In this document: piece after piece, positions 26,630 to 36,105 of the stretch
How the letters are laid out: each line of letters starts with the position of its first letter
How positions within the stretch are numbered: the first letter of the stretch is position 1
Assembly: GCA_963711675.1 (NCBI GenBank)
Contig: CAVQFB010000011.1
Span: 765,966 to 829,965 of the forward strand
Length of the DNA stretch: 64,000 bases
Reading direction: 5' to 3'
DNA from: CAVQFB01 sp963711675
GTDB taxonomy: Bacteria; Acidobacteriota; Terriglobia; Terriglobales; Acidobacteriaceae
Position numbers and translations under genes: made by a program
Notes under the pieces: generated by a model
The model's input: the letters and a program-made list of their open reading frames with translations, nothing else
Databases searched by the model: none
Told to the model about the DNA's origin: nothing

Positions 26630-27178
26630 ATGCTTCAATTTCCGGTGATTCCGAGTTGGGATGCCTTGCACCCCTTGATCATTCACTTTCCGATCGCTCT
26701 CTTGCTAATTGCCCCGATCTTCATAGTCGTTGGTGCTGTGCTAGCGCCCGCCAAGGGCCGTCCTTACCTGGTTGCCGCGATGGTCTTGCTGTTGGTAGGA
26801 ACAGCGTCAGTCTTCGTGGCGGTCGGGACAGGGGAGGCTGCAGGTAAGCTCGCCGAACGGGCCCCGGGGATGGAGCAAATCCTCGAAACCCACGAATCCC
26901 TTGCCGAGCGCACACAAGCCGTTTTCAGTGTTCTGACGGTGATATTCCTTGTGCTGTTGGCGGTGCCATGGTTGCTGAAAAGGGCAGACACTCGCTTGAC
27001 GACAACTATTCTCCCGCTGGCTTTCCTGGTCCTGTACAGCGCAGGCGCTTTGCTGCTGGTCAATACCGCCCACAACGGAGGCAGGCTCGTGCACGAATTC
27101 GGCGTACGGGCGATGGTAGCTTCATCTCCGACAGACGCCAACGCTACGCTTCCGACGGAGACACAGGATAGGGACTAA
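26630..27178 (+). CDS. DUF2231 membrane protein
   Basis: 182 residues with AAGGAG before ATG 26630. The start is typical of DUF2231: ALHPLIIHFPIALLLIAPIF. Four membrane helices are predicted (also AAMVLLLVGTASVFVAVGTG, VLTVIFLVLLAVPWLL, FLVLYSAGALLLVNT), with conserved histidines in the first helix and in HESLAER and NTAHNGGRLVH. Histidines at helix ends suggest heme or metal coordination, and some relatives occur with cytochromes, but the function is unproved. It lies 49 bp after rubrerythrin and 5 bp before the sortase gene, so they likely share a transcript. Confidence 0.9.
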   Translation: MLQFPVIPSWDALHPLIIHFPIALLLIAPIFIVVGAVLAPAKGRPYLVAAMVLLLVGTASVFVAVGTGEAAGKLAERAPGMEQILETHESLAERTQAVFSVLTVIFLVLLAVPWLLKRADTRLTTTILPLAFLVLYSAGALLLVNTAHNGGRLVHEFGVRAMVASSPTDANATLPTETQDRD

Positions 27179-27183
27179 GCCTA

Positions 27184-27868
27184 ATGAAGGCTGACTCAAA
27201 AGCGCTTCGAATCCTCGAAGGCGGACTGCTTTTTTTGGGTTTGCTGCTGCTGGCTACATTCGCATTCGCACACATTCACAGGTTCATCATGTCCCGAGCA
27301 GAGGTGGCGAAATTTGAAGTCATGCAGCTTGAGTCCACCAACAAGGAAGGCGCCGCGGGAATAGAAGCGATCGACGGCGCTAACGACGACACTGACCTTC
27401 ATCCGGCGCCGAACACTGAATACTCGCTCTGGTCAATTCAGCGTACTAAGTTGTATCAGGCGAGTCTTCGTAAGCCTGTTGAATCGCTTGCTGTTTTGAC
27501 GGATTCCCGCGTTGCATTTGGAGGTTCCGGTATTGGAGGGCACTGATGAGGTCACTTTGAACCGCGGGGTTGGGCGAATAGCCGGCACTTCACTTCCAGG
27601 ACAGGGCGGCAATATCGGCATCGCCGGACACCGGGACGGGTTCTTTCGCAGATTGAAAGACATCAGGACCGGAGACGCGATTGAGTTGGTCAGAATGTCT
27701 GGAACAGATGTTTTCGTCGTGGACCAGATCCGAATTACCAGCCCAGCCGAGGTTAGCGTCTTGCGGCCAAGAACGAAGCATTCGCTCACGTTGGTGACAT
27801 GCTACCCGTTTTATTTCGTTGGGCCGGCTCCACGTCGCTTCATAGTCCAAGCTTCTTTGAAGGAATAA
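27184..27868 (+). pseudogene. class D-like sortase, interrupted by a +1 frameshift
   Basis: The first frame (27184-27546) gives a membrane anchor (LFLGLLLLATFAFAHIH) and a linker up to KPVESLAVL. The second frame continues as RIPALHLEVPVLEGTDEV and carries all catalytic parts: histidine in GIAGHRDGFFRRL, cysteine in LTLVTCYPFYFVG and arginine in PRRFIVQA. One extra base near 27499 (in GTTTTGACGG) separates them. Without it the protein would be about 228 residues, normal for class D/E sortases. It would cleave LPxTA-type signals, and such a substrate is encoded next door. It is broken in this sequence unless the indel is an artefact. Confidence 0.88.
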
Positions 27869-27922
27869 GCCTTCGACATGACTCGACAAATCCAAATTCA
27901 CACTTAATAGAAGGAGATCACC

Positions 27923-28726
27923 ATGAGGCAATCCAATCGCACAACGATCGGCTTGGGATTGGTCATTTTGGCATTTCTTTGCGCCATGACCTTGAGTACC
28001 GCTGCCCAGGACGTAACGCACCCATCAACCACCAAAACAATAGAACCGACGACGCACGAGGTTCAAACGACTCATGTCCAGAATGCGGAAGTCATCCACG
28101 TTTCTGGTCATGAGGTTGTTGTAGAACTCGAGAACGGCAAATTTGAGCTCTTGAATCTGGCTGACGACGTCACATTCCAAGTTAATGGCCGGGACCTAAC
28201 GGTTCATGAACTGACGCCCGGGACGAAGCTGTCCCAGGAGATTCATACAGTTACTGAACCGCAAGAGGTGACAACCCTGAGAACAGTGAACGGAAAGGTG
28301 TGGTTTGTCAACCCACCCCACTACGTGGTCTTGTCTTTTCCCAACGGTGAGCACAAAGCGTATACGGTCCCAGACGACAAGATCGCCTTCCACATAGATG
28401 GTCAAGACAAGACGGTATTCGATCTAAAGAAGGGAATGGATATTTCAGCAACGGTGTTAACTGTTGCGCCGATGCAATCTGTCAGCACGCACACGGTTGT
28501 GACCGGCCAAGCGCCTCCACGGCCGAATGTGGCGTTCGAAGGGCCGATGCTCATCGAACGGGCAAGGGAGGCCCCGGCTTTAACGGCCACCCTGGAGGAG
28601 CCAGCGGCGCAAGAACTCCCCAAGACCGCCAGCCTCGTACCATTGGCTGGAATGCTAGGCTTCTTGTCACTGGCTCTGGGCACAGGTCTGAGAATTATCC
28701 GCAAGAATACTCGCGACGAGCGATGA
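27923..28726 (+). CDS. exported protein with LPKTA sortase-sorting signal
   Basis: 267 residues with AGAAGGAG before ATG 27923. Signal peptide (GLGLVILAFLCAMTLSTAAQ). Two similar beta-rich repeats follow, comparable phrases being GHEVVVELENGKFELLNLAD and NPPHYVVLSFPNGEHKAYTV, each followed by ...FxVNGRDLTVHEL / FHIDGQDKTVFDL. A Pro/Ala linker leads to the C-terminus: LPKTAS, a hydrophobic helix (LVPLAGMLGFLSLALGTGL) and the basic tail RIIRKNTRDER. This is a complete cell-wall-sorting-type signal adjacent to a sortase gene. In a diderm the acceptor of the sorted protein is unknown. Confidence 0.87.
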   Translation: MRQSNRTTIGLGLVILAFLCAMTLSTAAQDVTHPSTTKTIEPTTHEVQTTHVQNAEVIHVSGHEVVVELENGKFELLNLADDVTFQVNGRDLTVHELTPGTKLSQEIHTVTEPQEVTTLRTVNGKVWFVNPPHYVVLSFPNGEHKAYTVPDDKIAFHIDGQDKTVFDLKKGMDISATVLTVAPMQSVSTHTVVTGQAPPRPNVAFEGPMLIERAREAPALTATLEEPAAQELPKTASLVPLAGMLGFLSLALGTGLRIIRKNTRDER

Positions 28727-28791
28727 GGATATGACATGGCGGCCAGGCTTGCAAAGCTGACCGCCGCTTCTGCAACCAGAATCTTGTTCTC

Positions 28792-28820
28792 TTGACTTGG
28801 CTAACCGGGAGTACTCTAAT
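28792..28820 (+). promoter_or_regulatory. sigma-70-like promoter before the histidine kinase
   Basis: TTGACT at 28792-28797 and TCTAAT at 28815-28820, separated by 17 bases, give a good vegetative-type promoter. Transcription would begin near 28827, almost on the annotated GTG start, so the kinase mRNA would be leaderless or translation would begin at ATG 28862. Confidence 0.42.
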
Positions 28821-28825
28821 CGAAA

Positions 28826-30157
28826 GTGGCACAAGACAGACCAGAATCGCGAATCGTCGCTATGCTGGCACGCTTCGACGAGTCGTTTCGCCAGCAGGAG
28901 ATGATTTTTGCAACTCTGAACCTCTTTGTTCTGGCTGCCCTACTGCTTCTCCACTCATTGTTTTCTTCCCTACTAGGCGAACCCTCGCCCGTCTTGCTGG
29001 TCACACTGGGGGCTGCCTTTCTGTTCAAGATGCTGGAATTGCTTTGGCTCTGGGGACGCTCGCGGCCGCTGAGCAGAAACCTACAGGGGGTCGTCGTCTG
29101 GGCTTCGATTTCTCTGAATATTGGTTTAAGCCTTCTCTTAACATTCCTCACCAATCGGGAAGACAGTCCATACTTTGTTCTCCTCGCCTTGCCTGTCTTG
29201 CAGGCAGCTTACCGCTTCAGCCTTCCCGCCTGCATCGTCGTGATTGCAGTGGCGGATTCCCTGACCTTCTTCTGGGTCTCGCATTTTGCGACGTTTCATC
29301 CGCCAGTCCAAGCCAGCGAGTACTTTGAAGCAGGTGTCATTTCCGTTGTGTACGCAATCGTGGGACCGTTGGTTTGGCTGCTCGTCAATCAGCTTCGAAG
29401 CGATCAAAGGAAGCTAGCCGATAACCTCGCCGAACTGGAGCGCACGCGTGAGCGACTAGTGGTCGAAGAGAAACTCGCCGTTGTGGGCCGTCTCTCGAGT
29501 GCAGTGGCCCACGAAATTCGCAATCCAGTTTCCATCATTGCCAGTTCACTGGTCACCGCCGACCGCCCTGATGTCGGGGAACAACAACGACGAGAGATGC
29601 ACGCCATCGCGCGTAGCGAGGCCGCTCGGCTGGAAAAATTGACCAGTGACTTCCTGTCTTATGCACGTCCGAGTCGGCCGAAGCGAACTCTGGCGCCAAT
29701 GGCAGAAGTGTTGGGCTATGTCGCAGAGATTGCCAATGTGCATGCTTCGAAAAAAGACATCAGGGTCTCGGTCGAGAGCCGCGAGGACTCGCGGGCAAAC
29801 GTTGATCGTGAGCAGATACAGCGGGCTCTCCTGAACCTGCTGCTCAACGCGATCGATGCCACGCCTGTTGGAGGGCAGGTTGCGGTCCGCAGTCGCCGTC
29901 CATCGGCCCAAAGCGTGGAACTCCAGGTCGAAAATTCGGGTGAGCCGATTTCGGAAGAAGTGCTGTCCAGAATCTTTGAACCTTTCTATACGACCAAACT
30001 GCACGGAACAGGTCTCGGACTGGCGATTTCGAGAAACATCGCGAGAGTTCAAGGCGGCGACCTGGTCGTGGCCCGGAATGAACCCGGGCACGTGTGTTTC
30101 GCAATGACGGTTTCTGACGGAGAGCCGGTCGGCTCTGGAGCAATCAACCATGGGTAG
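28826..30157 (+). CDS. membrane sensor histidine kinase
   Basis: 443 residues from GTG 28826; ATG 28862 is a credible alternative because a promoter lies right before the GTG. Six or so membrane helices occupy residues ~30-200. A coiled linker (LADNLAELERTRERLVVEEKL) leads to the HisKA domain with phospho-accepting histidine in SSAVAHEIRNPVSIIASSL. The ATPase has an N box (LLNLLLNAIDAT), an F box (IFEPFYTTK) and a G box (GTGLGLAISRNIA). The C-terminus overlaps the response regulator gene by 8 bases. Such NtrB/AtoS-like kinases usually signal to sigma-54 activators. Confidence 0.93.
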   Translation: MAQDRPESRIVAMLARFDESFRQQEMIFATLNLFVLAALLLLHSLFSSLLGEPSPVLLVTLGAAFLFKMLELLWLWGRSRPLSRNLQGVVVWASISLNIGLSLLLTFLTNREDSPYFVLLALPVLQAAYRFSLPACIVVIAVADSLTFFWVSHFATFHPPVQASEYFEAGVISVVYAIVGPLVWLLVNQLRSDQRKLADNLAELERTRERLVVEEKLAVVGRLSSAVAHEIRNPVSIIASSLVTADRPDVGEQQRREMHAIARSEAARLEKLTSDFLSYARPSRPKRTLAPMAEVLGYVAEIANVHASKKDIRVSVESREDSRANVDREQIQRALLNLLLNAIDATPVGGQVAVRSRRPSAQSVELQVENSGEPISEEVLSRIFEPFYTTKLHGTGLGLAISRNIARVQGGDLVVARNEPGHVCFAMTVSDGEPVGSGAINHG

Positions 30158-31551
30158 ATTATTGATTGTGGATGACGAGCCTAACTTGCGCCGTGTCCTA
30201 AGCTCAGAGCTTCACCTCGACGGTCATACGGTCGACGAGGCGGACGGCGTTATAGCCGCTGTGCCTTTTTTGACGGAGCGTGAATACGACGCGGTCATCA
30301 CAGACCAGAAAATGCCGGATGGAGATGGACTGAGAGTTCTATCGGTCGCTCAAGAGAACGATCCGTCGCTGCCAGTAATTTTCCTCACCGCGGTCCCTAC
30401 GATTGAGCTTGCTGTAGAGAGCATGCGGAAGGGGGCCTTTGATTTCATCACAAAGCCATTTAATCCTGAAGTTGTCAGAGCAACCGTGCGGCGCGCCTGT
30501 GAGCGCACGAGTCTGCTCCGCGAGAATCTACTCCTCAAATCCACGGTGGGGAATCTCCTCGGGAGCGACACCATCTTCGGGAACAGCGCCGAAATCAAGG
30601 AAGTGCGCGAGCAGATCGCCCGCGTTGCCCCCACGGATGCAACTGTCTTGATCGTTGGCGAAACTGGAACGGGCAAGGAACTGGTGGCCAGGGCAATTCA
30701 TCGGAACAGCAGTCAGGGCCAAGAAACCTTTGATTGCAGTGAACTGTGCGGCTTTCACTGAAACTCTCTTGGAGAGCGAACTTTTTGGACATGAACGAGG
30801 AGCCTTTACTGGAGCGGATCGAGCCCGCCAGGGTCTGTTTGAAGCCGCGCATGGGGGAACCCTTTTTCTGGACGAAGCCGGCGAAATGTCGGCAGCCGCT
30901 CAGGCCAAATTGCTCCGCGTCCTAGTCGATGGCCAAGTGCTGCGGGTGGGGTCCACGCAGGCCCGCACCGTCGATGTACGGGTCCTGGTTGCAACCCACC
31001 GCAACCTTGAGGAACGAGTGCAGCAGGGACTCTTTCGGCAGGATCTTTACTATCGGCTGGCGGTTGTTCCGATTCGCATTCCCCCGCTCCGCGAACGCAA
31101 AGAGGACATTCCCGGCCTCTGCGAGATCCTGTCAGCTCAGATTGCGAAAGACTTGAAGGTCCGGCCCAAGCGCTTGAGCCCGGGAGCTCTGCAGAAGATC
31201 GCGAACTACACATTTCCAGGGAATATACGGGAGTTGCGGAACCTTTTGGAGCGGGCGCACATCTTGGGGCACCGTGAGGAAATTGCCGCTGAAGAACTTC
31301 CCGTAGACGATCGAGGCTACGCAGCACCTGCACCCCAGAAAATGGAGATGCGCGATTGGCTCCGAACCTTGCCGGCCAGCGTCGACCTTCGCGAACTGCT
31401 CACCGCCTTTGAAAAAAGTCTGATTGAGCGCGCATTGGAACAGGCTAACGGCGTGCAGGCCGAAGCAGCCCGGATGCTGGGACTCTCTCGCAGCGATATA
31501 GGATACAAAGTCGCAAAATTTGCGTTAGGGCGACCAGTGGATACCACCTAG
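30150..31551 (+). pseudogene. NtrC-family sigma-54 response regulator, interrupted by a frameshift
   Basis: The receiver domain (residues 1-120) has the acidic pocket DDE, phospho-Asp in AVITDQKMPDGDG, Thr in IFLTAVPT and Lys in FITKPFNP. The AAA+ domain starts with Walker A GETGTGKE in frame 1. The sequence then shifts frame near 30711-30716 (AGTCAGGGCC, one extra base). Frame 2 gives RAKKPLIAVNCAAF, the sigma-54 contact loop ESELFGHERGAFTGAD, Walker B-like GTLFLDEAGEM, and a Fis-type helix-turn-helix at the end (VQAEAARMLGLSRSDIGYKV). Without the indel the protein is about 466 residues. It could be the activator of the two sigma-54-like modules upstream. Confidence 0.92.
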
Positions 31552-31782
31552 CGAAGAGGCTTTACCCGCGTTTTCCGGCGGGTGGCCCTCGATAAGAGCG
31601 AAGGCGTTGTCAAGGCGTAGTTGTCCTGGGCGGTGCGTAAGCGCCGCCAGTTTTGCCGGAGAGGTTGAGGACCAAGACTCAGGAAATCTCGCGCGAATCA
31701 CTCTGCGGTGAACTTAAGTTCCACCAACTATCGATTCGGCCCAACCATCGGCATGATTCTTCTATGCGAACATGCCGTCTCT

Positions 31783-31833
31783 ACGAATGTACCGAGAATC
31801 GCTGAACAAACTGAAGCAGCAAAGGCAGCGTAA
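31783..31833 (+). pseudogene. C-terminal remnant of a second tyrosine integrase
   Basis: Seventeen codons ending in a stop at 31831-31833 read TNVPRIAEQTEAAKAA, closely matching the end of the integrase at 39997 (PNVPKISEKTVAAEAA). Both are followed within about 25 bases by the same tRNA-like repeat. It therefore marks the end of another, mostly deleted, related element. The ~230 bases between 31552 and 31782 hold no gene that I can recognise. Confidence 0.5.
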
Positions 31834-31856
31834 CCAATTGAAGGAACGAGAGAAAA

Positions 31857-31905
<49 letters not shown>

Positions 31906-32255
31906 TGTGAAACTCAAAATTCCAAGTGCTTCATTTGGTGTCGCTTAGGAACCAAAAAATCAGTCTTTCTCTCCTCTCAAGCGTACCCCAGTTGTACCGA
32001 AACTCCGCACAGAAAACGGGCTTCCCCTCGCGCCTTAGGTGCGAATGGTTGCGGGGGCTTGCAGTGTTCCGAAGCCGCCCTGCTTGCCGTTCCGCTACAT
32101 CTTGCTCGTCAAGCGCCGTATCCCGCTGATTTCAGTGCCTCCCATCGCTGGAGGCGGGTTTCAACCCCCAATGCTCGGACTCTAACGATCTCAGGAGAAG
32201 GATTGTCAATCTTGGCGAAACCTGCATAGGCATCGAGTGTTCAAGCAAGCCGCTT
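31906..32255. other. non-coding stretch just inside the integrative element
   Basis: No convincing gene is seen on either strand. The short frames present have no ribosome site and no recognisable composition. The region lies between the left attachment repeat and the first small ORF. Confidence 0.4.
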
Positions 32256-32489
32256 CTATCGTCCCGACACCTCTAGCGTGTGCTCCCTGCCATCCAATCC
32301 CTCGACGCGGACAGACACGGTGCCGCCGCGTGAAAGGTGCTCGAAGAGGTCCGTAACGACCTGTTGCGCTGCTTCCTCCGGCGTCGCGTTCCACGCATGG
32401 GCAGCCCAGAGAAGTTGCGCGGTTAACACCGTGCTCCTCTGCTTGACAGCTTCGGACTGGGCGGATTTCTGCTCTGCTCGCTCTGCCAC
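32256..32489 (-). CDS. small protein of unknown function
   Basis: A 77-residue frame from GTG 32489 with GGAG nine bases upstream. The N-terminal half is helical (AEQKSAQSEAVKQRSTVLTA, then WAAHAWNATPEEAAQQVV), the rest probably beta (GGTVSVRVEGLDGREHTLEV). No family was recognised. It lies inside the integrative element in the opposite direction to the truncated RND gene. Confidence 0.48.
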   Translation of the reverse strand: MAERAEQKSAQSEAVKQRSTVLTAQLLWAAHAWNATPEEAAQQVVTDLFEHLSRGGTVSVRVEGLDGREHTLEVSGR

Positions 32490-32615
32490 GATGTTCTCCA
32501 GTCACTGAATTTCGTTACGCTGACTTCAACAATGGGATTGATAGCGGATATTTTCGCGCCACATCGCTGGCATGAGGTCCGTGCATTCCGTGCCACTGAG
32601 AGAACGACTCTTTAG

Positions 32616-34976
32616 GCTACGCCTGTTTACATCCGCAATGTCGCCGATGTGCATCTCGGTCCTGAGTTTCGTAGGGGCGTTTTGGACAAGGCTGGAAAAG
32701 AGGTCGTTGGTGGCGTGGTCGTAATTCGCAACGGAGCCAATGCACTAGAGATCATTGACGCGATCAAGCAGAAGATAAGGGCTCTAGAACCGGGTCTGCC
32801 GAAAGGTGTTCACATCGTCCCATTCTACGACCGCAGCGATCTCATTCGCCATTCGGTCGATACCCTCAAGACAGCGCTGATCGAGGAAATTGTCCTAGTC
32901 ACGCTCGCCCACGTGCTTTTCCTGTGGCACTTCCGCAGCATCCTGATCGTCACGCTGCCCCTGCCTCTTGCTGTGCTCTGCTCGTTCCTCTTCATGCACT
33001 ACGTCGGCATTTCATCAAACATCATGTCTCTTGGAGGGATCGCTATCGCGATAGGCGTTCTCGTGGACGCGGGCATCGTGATGACCGAAAATGTCCTTCG
33101 AAAAGCCGAGCAACACTACGAAGCGCATGGCGAATACAGGTCGGCGATTCACCAGATCACGTTGGAAGCAGCCAAGATGGTAGGGCGACCGATTTTTTTC
33201 GCGATGGCTATCATCATACTGGCATTTGTACCCGTCTTCGCACTGACGGGCATGGAGGGAAAGCTCTTCCATCCATTGGCATTCACCAAAACGTTTGCGA
33301 TGGTTGGTTCGACTCTGATCGCAGTCACCTTAGTGCCTGTGCTGTGTACGTTCCTGATCCGTGGCAAGCTACACCGCGAGGAAGACAATCCGCTGATGCG
33401 GGGGCTGCGTGGGCTCTATAAGCCGACGCTGAACTGGGCACTGCGGCATCGAATTGTGACTCTCTGCTCTGCGATAGTCATCTTCGTTAGCGCGGTTCTG
33501 CTAGCGACGACGATTGGCTCAGAGTTCATGCCCCCTTTGAACGAAGAGACTGCGCTCTTCATGCCGATCACCGACCCAAGCATCTCGCTTACGAAGGCGG
33601 GAGAAATCTTGCGTTGGCAGGACAAGGTCATCGCGCAAGACCCGCTGGTTGAGAGCGTCGTCGGAAAGATTGGACGAGCCGAAAGCGCCATTGATCCTGC
33701 CCCCGTGAATATGACCGAAACGGTCATCGTGTTCAAGCCCAAGAATCAGTGGTCGTCGGGCACAACCAAGGAGACGATCCTGCAACGTCTTGATGAAAAG
33801 CTGCGGATGCCGGGAGTAACCAACATCTGGACGCAGCCCATTCGGAACCGAATCGACATGCTCTCGACCGGAATTCGCACGCAGGTCGGGGTCAAGATTT
33901 TCGGCAGTGATCTAGCCACCATCGAGGGGAAGGCGGAAGAGATTGAACGCGTTCTGCATCAGGTTCCGGGGGCAGTAGACCTCTATGCAGAGCGGATCAC
34001 CGGGGCTCCCTATCTCGAAATCAAGACCAAGCGCGAGGCTGCCGCTCGCTACGGCATCAACGTTGGCGAAGTGCAGGATGTCATTGAGACTGCCATTGGG
34101 GGCAAGAATCTCACGACCGTGATTGACGGTCGGCAGCGTTTGCCCGTAAGGGTTCGCTACGCCCGCGATTTTCGGGAAGACCCGGAGGCGCTGAGCCGCG
34201 TGCTCGTCGCTGCGTCAAACGGAGCCCAGATTCCATTGAGCGAGGTAGCGGATATCCGGCTCGTGATGGGACCCAGCATGATCTCCAGCGAAAATGGGTT
34301 GCTTCGTGGCACCGTCCTTATGAATGTCCGAGGGCGTGATGTGGGGGGCTTTGTCGCCGATGCTCAACGCGCAGTGGCTCGCCAAGTCAAAATGCCTCAG
34401 GGCTACTACGTCGAATGGAGTGGACAATATGAAAACGAGATCAGTGCGCGGAAGCGCCTTGAACTCGTCATCCCAATTGTTTTCCTGATTATCTTCCTGC
34501 TGCTCTACAAGACCTACAACTCGTTCAGGGAAGCCTCCCACGTGATTCTGGCGGTGCCATTCGCGTTGAGCGGCGGTATCTTCCTGCTCAAGCTGTTAGG
34601 CTACAACTTTTCGGTAGCAGTGTGGGTAGGGTTCATCGCGCTGTTCGGAACCGCAGTACAAACTGGCGTTGTCATGGTGATCTATCTGGAGGAGGCAGTG
34701 GCTCGAAAGAAAGCCGCCGAAGGAACGCTAACCGTCGCGGGCTTGCGGGAAGCCGTGATCGAGGGAGCGCTCTTGCGCTTGAGACCGAAGGTGATGACAG
34801 TATCGACCATCGTGGCGGGTCTGTTGCCAATCATGTGGTCAGCGCGTACTGGCGCAGAGGTTATGAAGCCGCTGGCTACACCCGTACTGGGTGGCATGGT
34901 GAGTTCTCTCTTGCACGTCCTGATCGTCACCCCTGTGATTTTCACTTGGCTACGGGAGCGGGAGATTAGAAGGTAG
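32616..34976 (+). pseudogene. CusA-like RND heavy-metal efflux pump, 5'-truncated
   Basis: Homology begins abruptly after an in-frame TAG at 32613-32615 with TPVYIRNVADVHLGPEFRRG, which in CusA-type pumps lies roughly 260 residues into a protein of about 1,040. The remaining ~785 residues are intact. They include the helix-4 block GGIAIAIGVLVDAGIVMTEN with the conserved proton-relay Asp and Glu, the second porter domain, GIRTQVGVKIFGSDL, and helices up to VSSLLHVLIVTPVIFTWL. The first transmembrane helix and the PN1 subdomain are missing, so the pump should not function. No CusB or CusC gene lies nearby. A GTG at 32649 could start a shortened product. Confidence 0.87.
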
Positions 34977-35030
34977 CAAGGTAGCGTGATGAAGCACGGT
35001 TTTCGCTAACGATTGAAGATTGCGTTGCTT

Positions 35031-35672
35031 TCATTTGTCTGAATTGCGAAGAGAGTTCGAACAATTGCATGCTTTCCCGCGCATGGCTTCCAGACCCTCC
35101 CAAACGATGAGCGGCAGAATCGCGAAAGCCGCAAAGGGATCAGCCCACCTTACGTGCCAGATTGCGTTGATCGCCAGTCCCGACAAGGCAATGAGCGAGA
35201 GGTAAGCACAGAGCGCCGACTGAGAGGCGTCCGCCCTCAACGCCGCACTGCCTGTAGCTCGTGACAGCCGCCGCTTTTCTTTCGCAAGCCACGGCATGAT
35301 GACTGTGGCAACGATCAGAATGGCGATCCCTAGAATTGTGGGCTTGGGTTCGCTATAGCCCAGCAGACTCGCAACCGCAGTGATCGCGACATAGGCAGCC
35401 AGCGCGAATAACAACGCTCCCGCGACACGGGCAGCCCGCTTTTCCACGTCCTCGTGTGCGGCACTTGCACGAAATCTCCACAGCACTACTGCCGCTGAGA
35501 AAAGTTCGATGGCGCTGTCTCCACCGAAGGCGAGCAGCGCGGGGCTAGTCGCCCGCCAAGCTGCGAAGAGGGATACCACAGCCTCGACACTCATCCAGAC
35601 GACCGTGACTACCTGAATTCGCTGGACACGGCGGATGGTGTCTTGAGTCGGGATGTGCGGAATTGAAACCAC
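35031..35672 (-). CDS. cation diffusion facilitator-like transporter
   Basis: 213 residues from a GTG at 35672. Five or six membrane helices are predicted. Helix 2-type sequence FGGDSAIELFSAAVVLWRF and helix 5-type ADASQSALCAYLSLIALSG hold the acidic and polar residues that form the metal site in CDF/TMEM163-like proteins. The C-terminal cytoplasmic metal-sensing domain is absent, as in short relatives. Zn/Cd/Co efflux is likely by family. Together with the RND remnant it suggests that the element once carried metal resistance. Confidence 0.8.
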   Translation of the reverse strand: MVSIPHIPTQDTIRRVQRIQVVTVVWMSVEAVVSLFAAWRATSPALLAFGGDSAIELFSAAVVLWRFRASAAHEDVEKRAARVAGALLFALAAYVAITAVASLLGYSEPKPTILGIAILIVATVIMPWLAKEKRRLSRATGSAALRADASQSALCAYLSLIALSGLAINAIWHVRWADPFAAFAILPLIVWEGLEAMRGKACNCSNSLRNSDK

Positions 35673-35709
35673 GCAGAAGCATTATGCCAGTTCCACGTTT
35701 GACGAAAGC

Positions 35710-36105
35710 CTATCTTCTGGCACGAACTTCCGCCGCCAGAACCAGTGGATTCTTGGTGCCGGCATTGCGGCTGACACGGAGCGGAAACTGCTCCCGCACA
35801 CTGTTCGGGTAGCGCTTGACTACGTCGTCGCGAGTAGGAGCTTCCCTCCGAGCGATCTGCGTCGAGGTTGTAATCCGGATTTCATCGACGCCAACCATTC
35901 GTCCGCGTTCCAAGGGATCGTCAGGATCGGGAAGGGACGGGTTCGGGCTTCTCTGGAAGTGGCGGACTTCGTCGGCGAGGTCTTGGAAGTCGCGCACCCG
36001 GAGGTGTCGGCGCTCGCGCAGAGCCTGCACAAAGATGTCCAGCGTTCCGGCTAGTGACTCCCTCTGTTCGTTCGTCAGAGGCACCTCAGGATTGTTCTCA
36101 TTCAT
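35710..36105 (-). CDS. element-encoded protein of unknown function
   Basis: 131 residues starting at ATG 36105, four bases inside the end of the preceding gene (ATGA overlap), so translational coupling is likely. The sequence is highly charged (TNEQRESLAGTLDIFVQALR, ERRHLRVRDFQDLADEVRHF) with predicted helices at the N-terminus and a basic tail ending EVRARR. No membrane helix, signal or known motif is seen. Confidence 0.62.
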   Translation of the reverse strand: MNENNPEVPLTNEQRESLAGTLDIFVQALRERRHLRVRDFQDLADEVRHFQRSPNPSLPDPDDPLERGRMVGVDEIRITTSTQIARREAPTRDDVVKRYPNSVREQFPLRVSRNAGTKNPLVLAAEVRARR

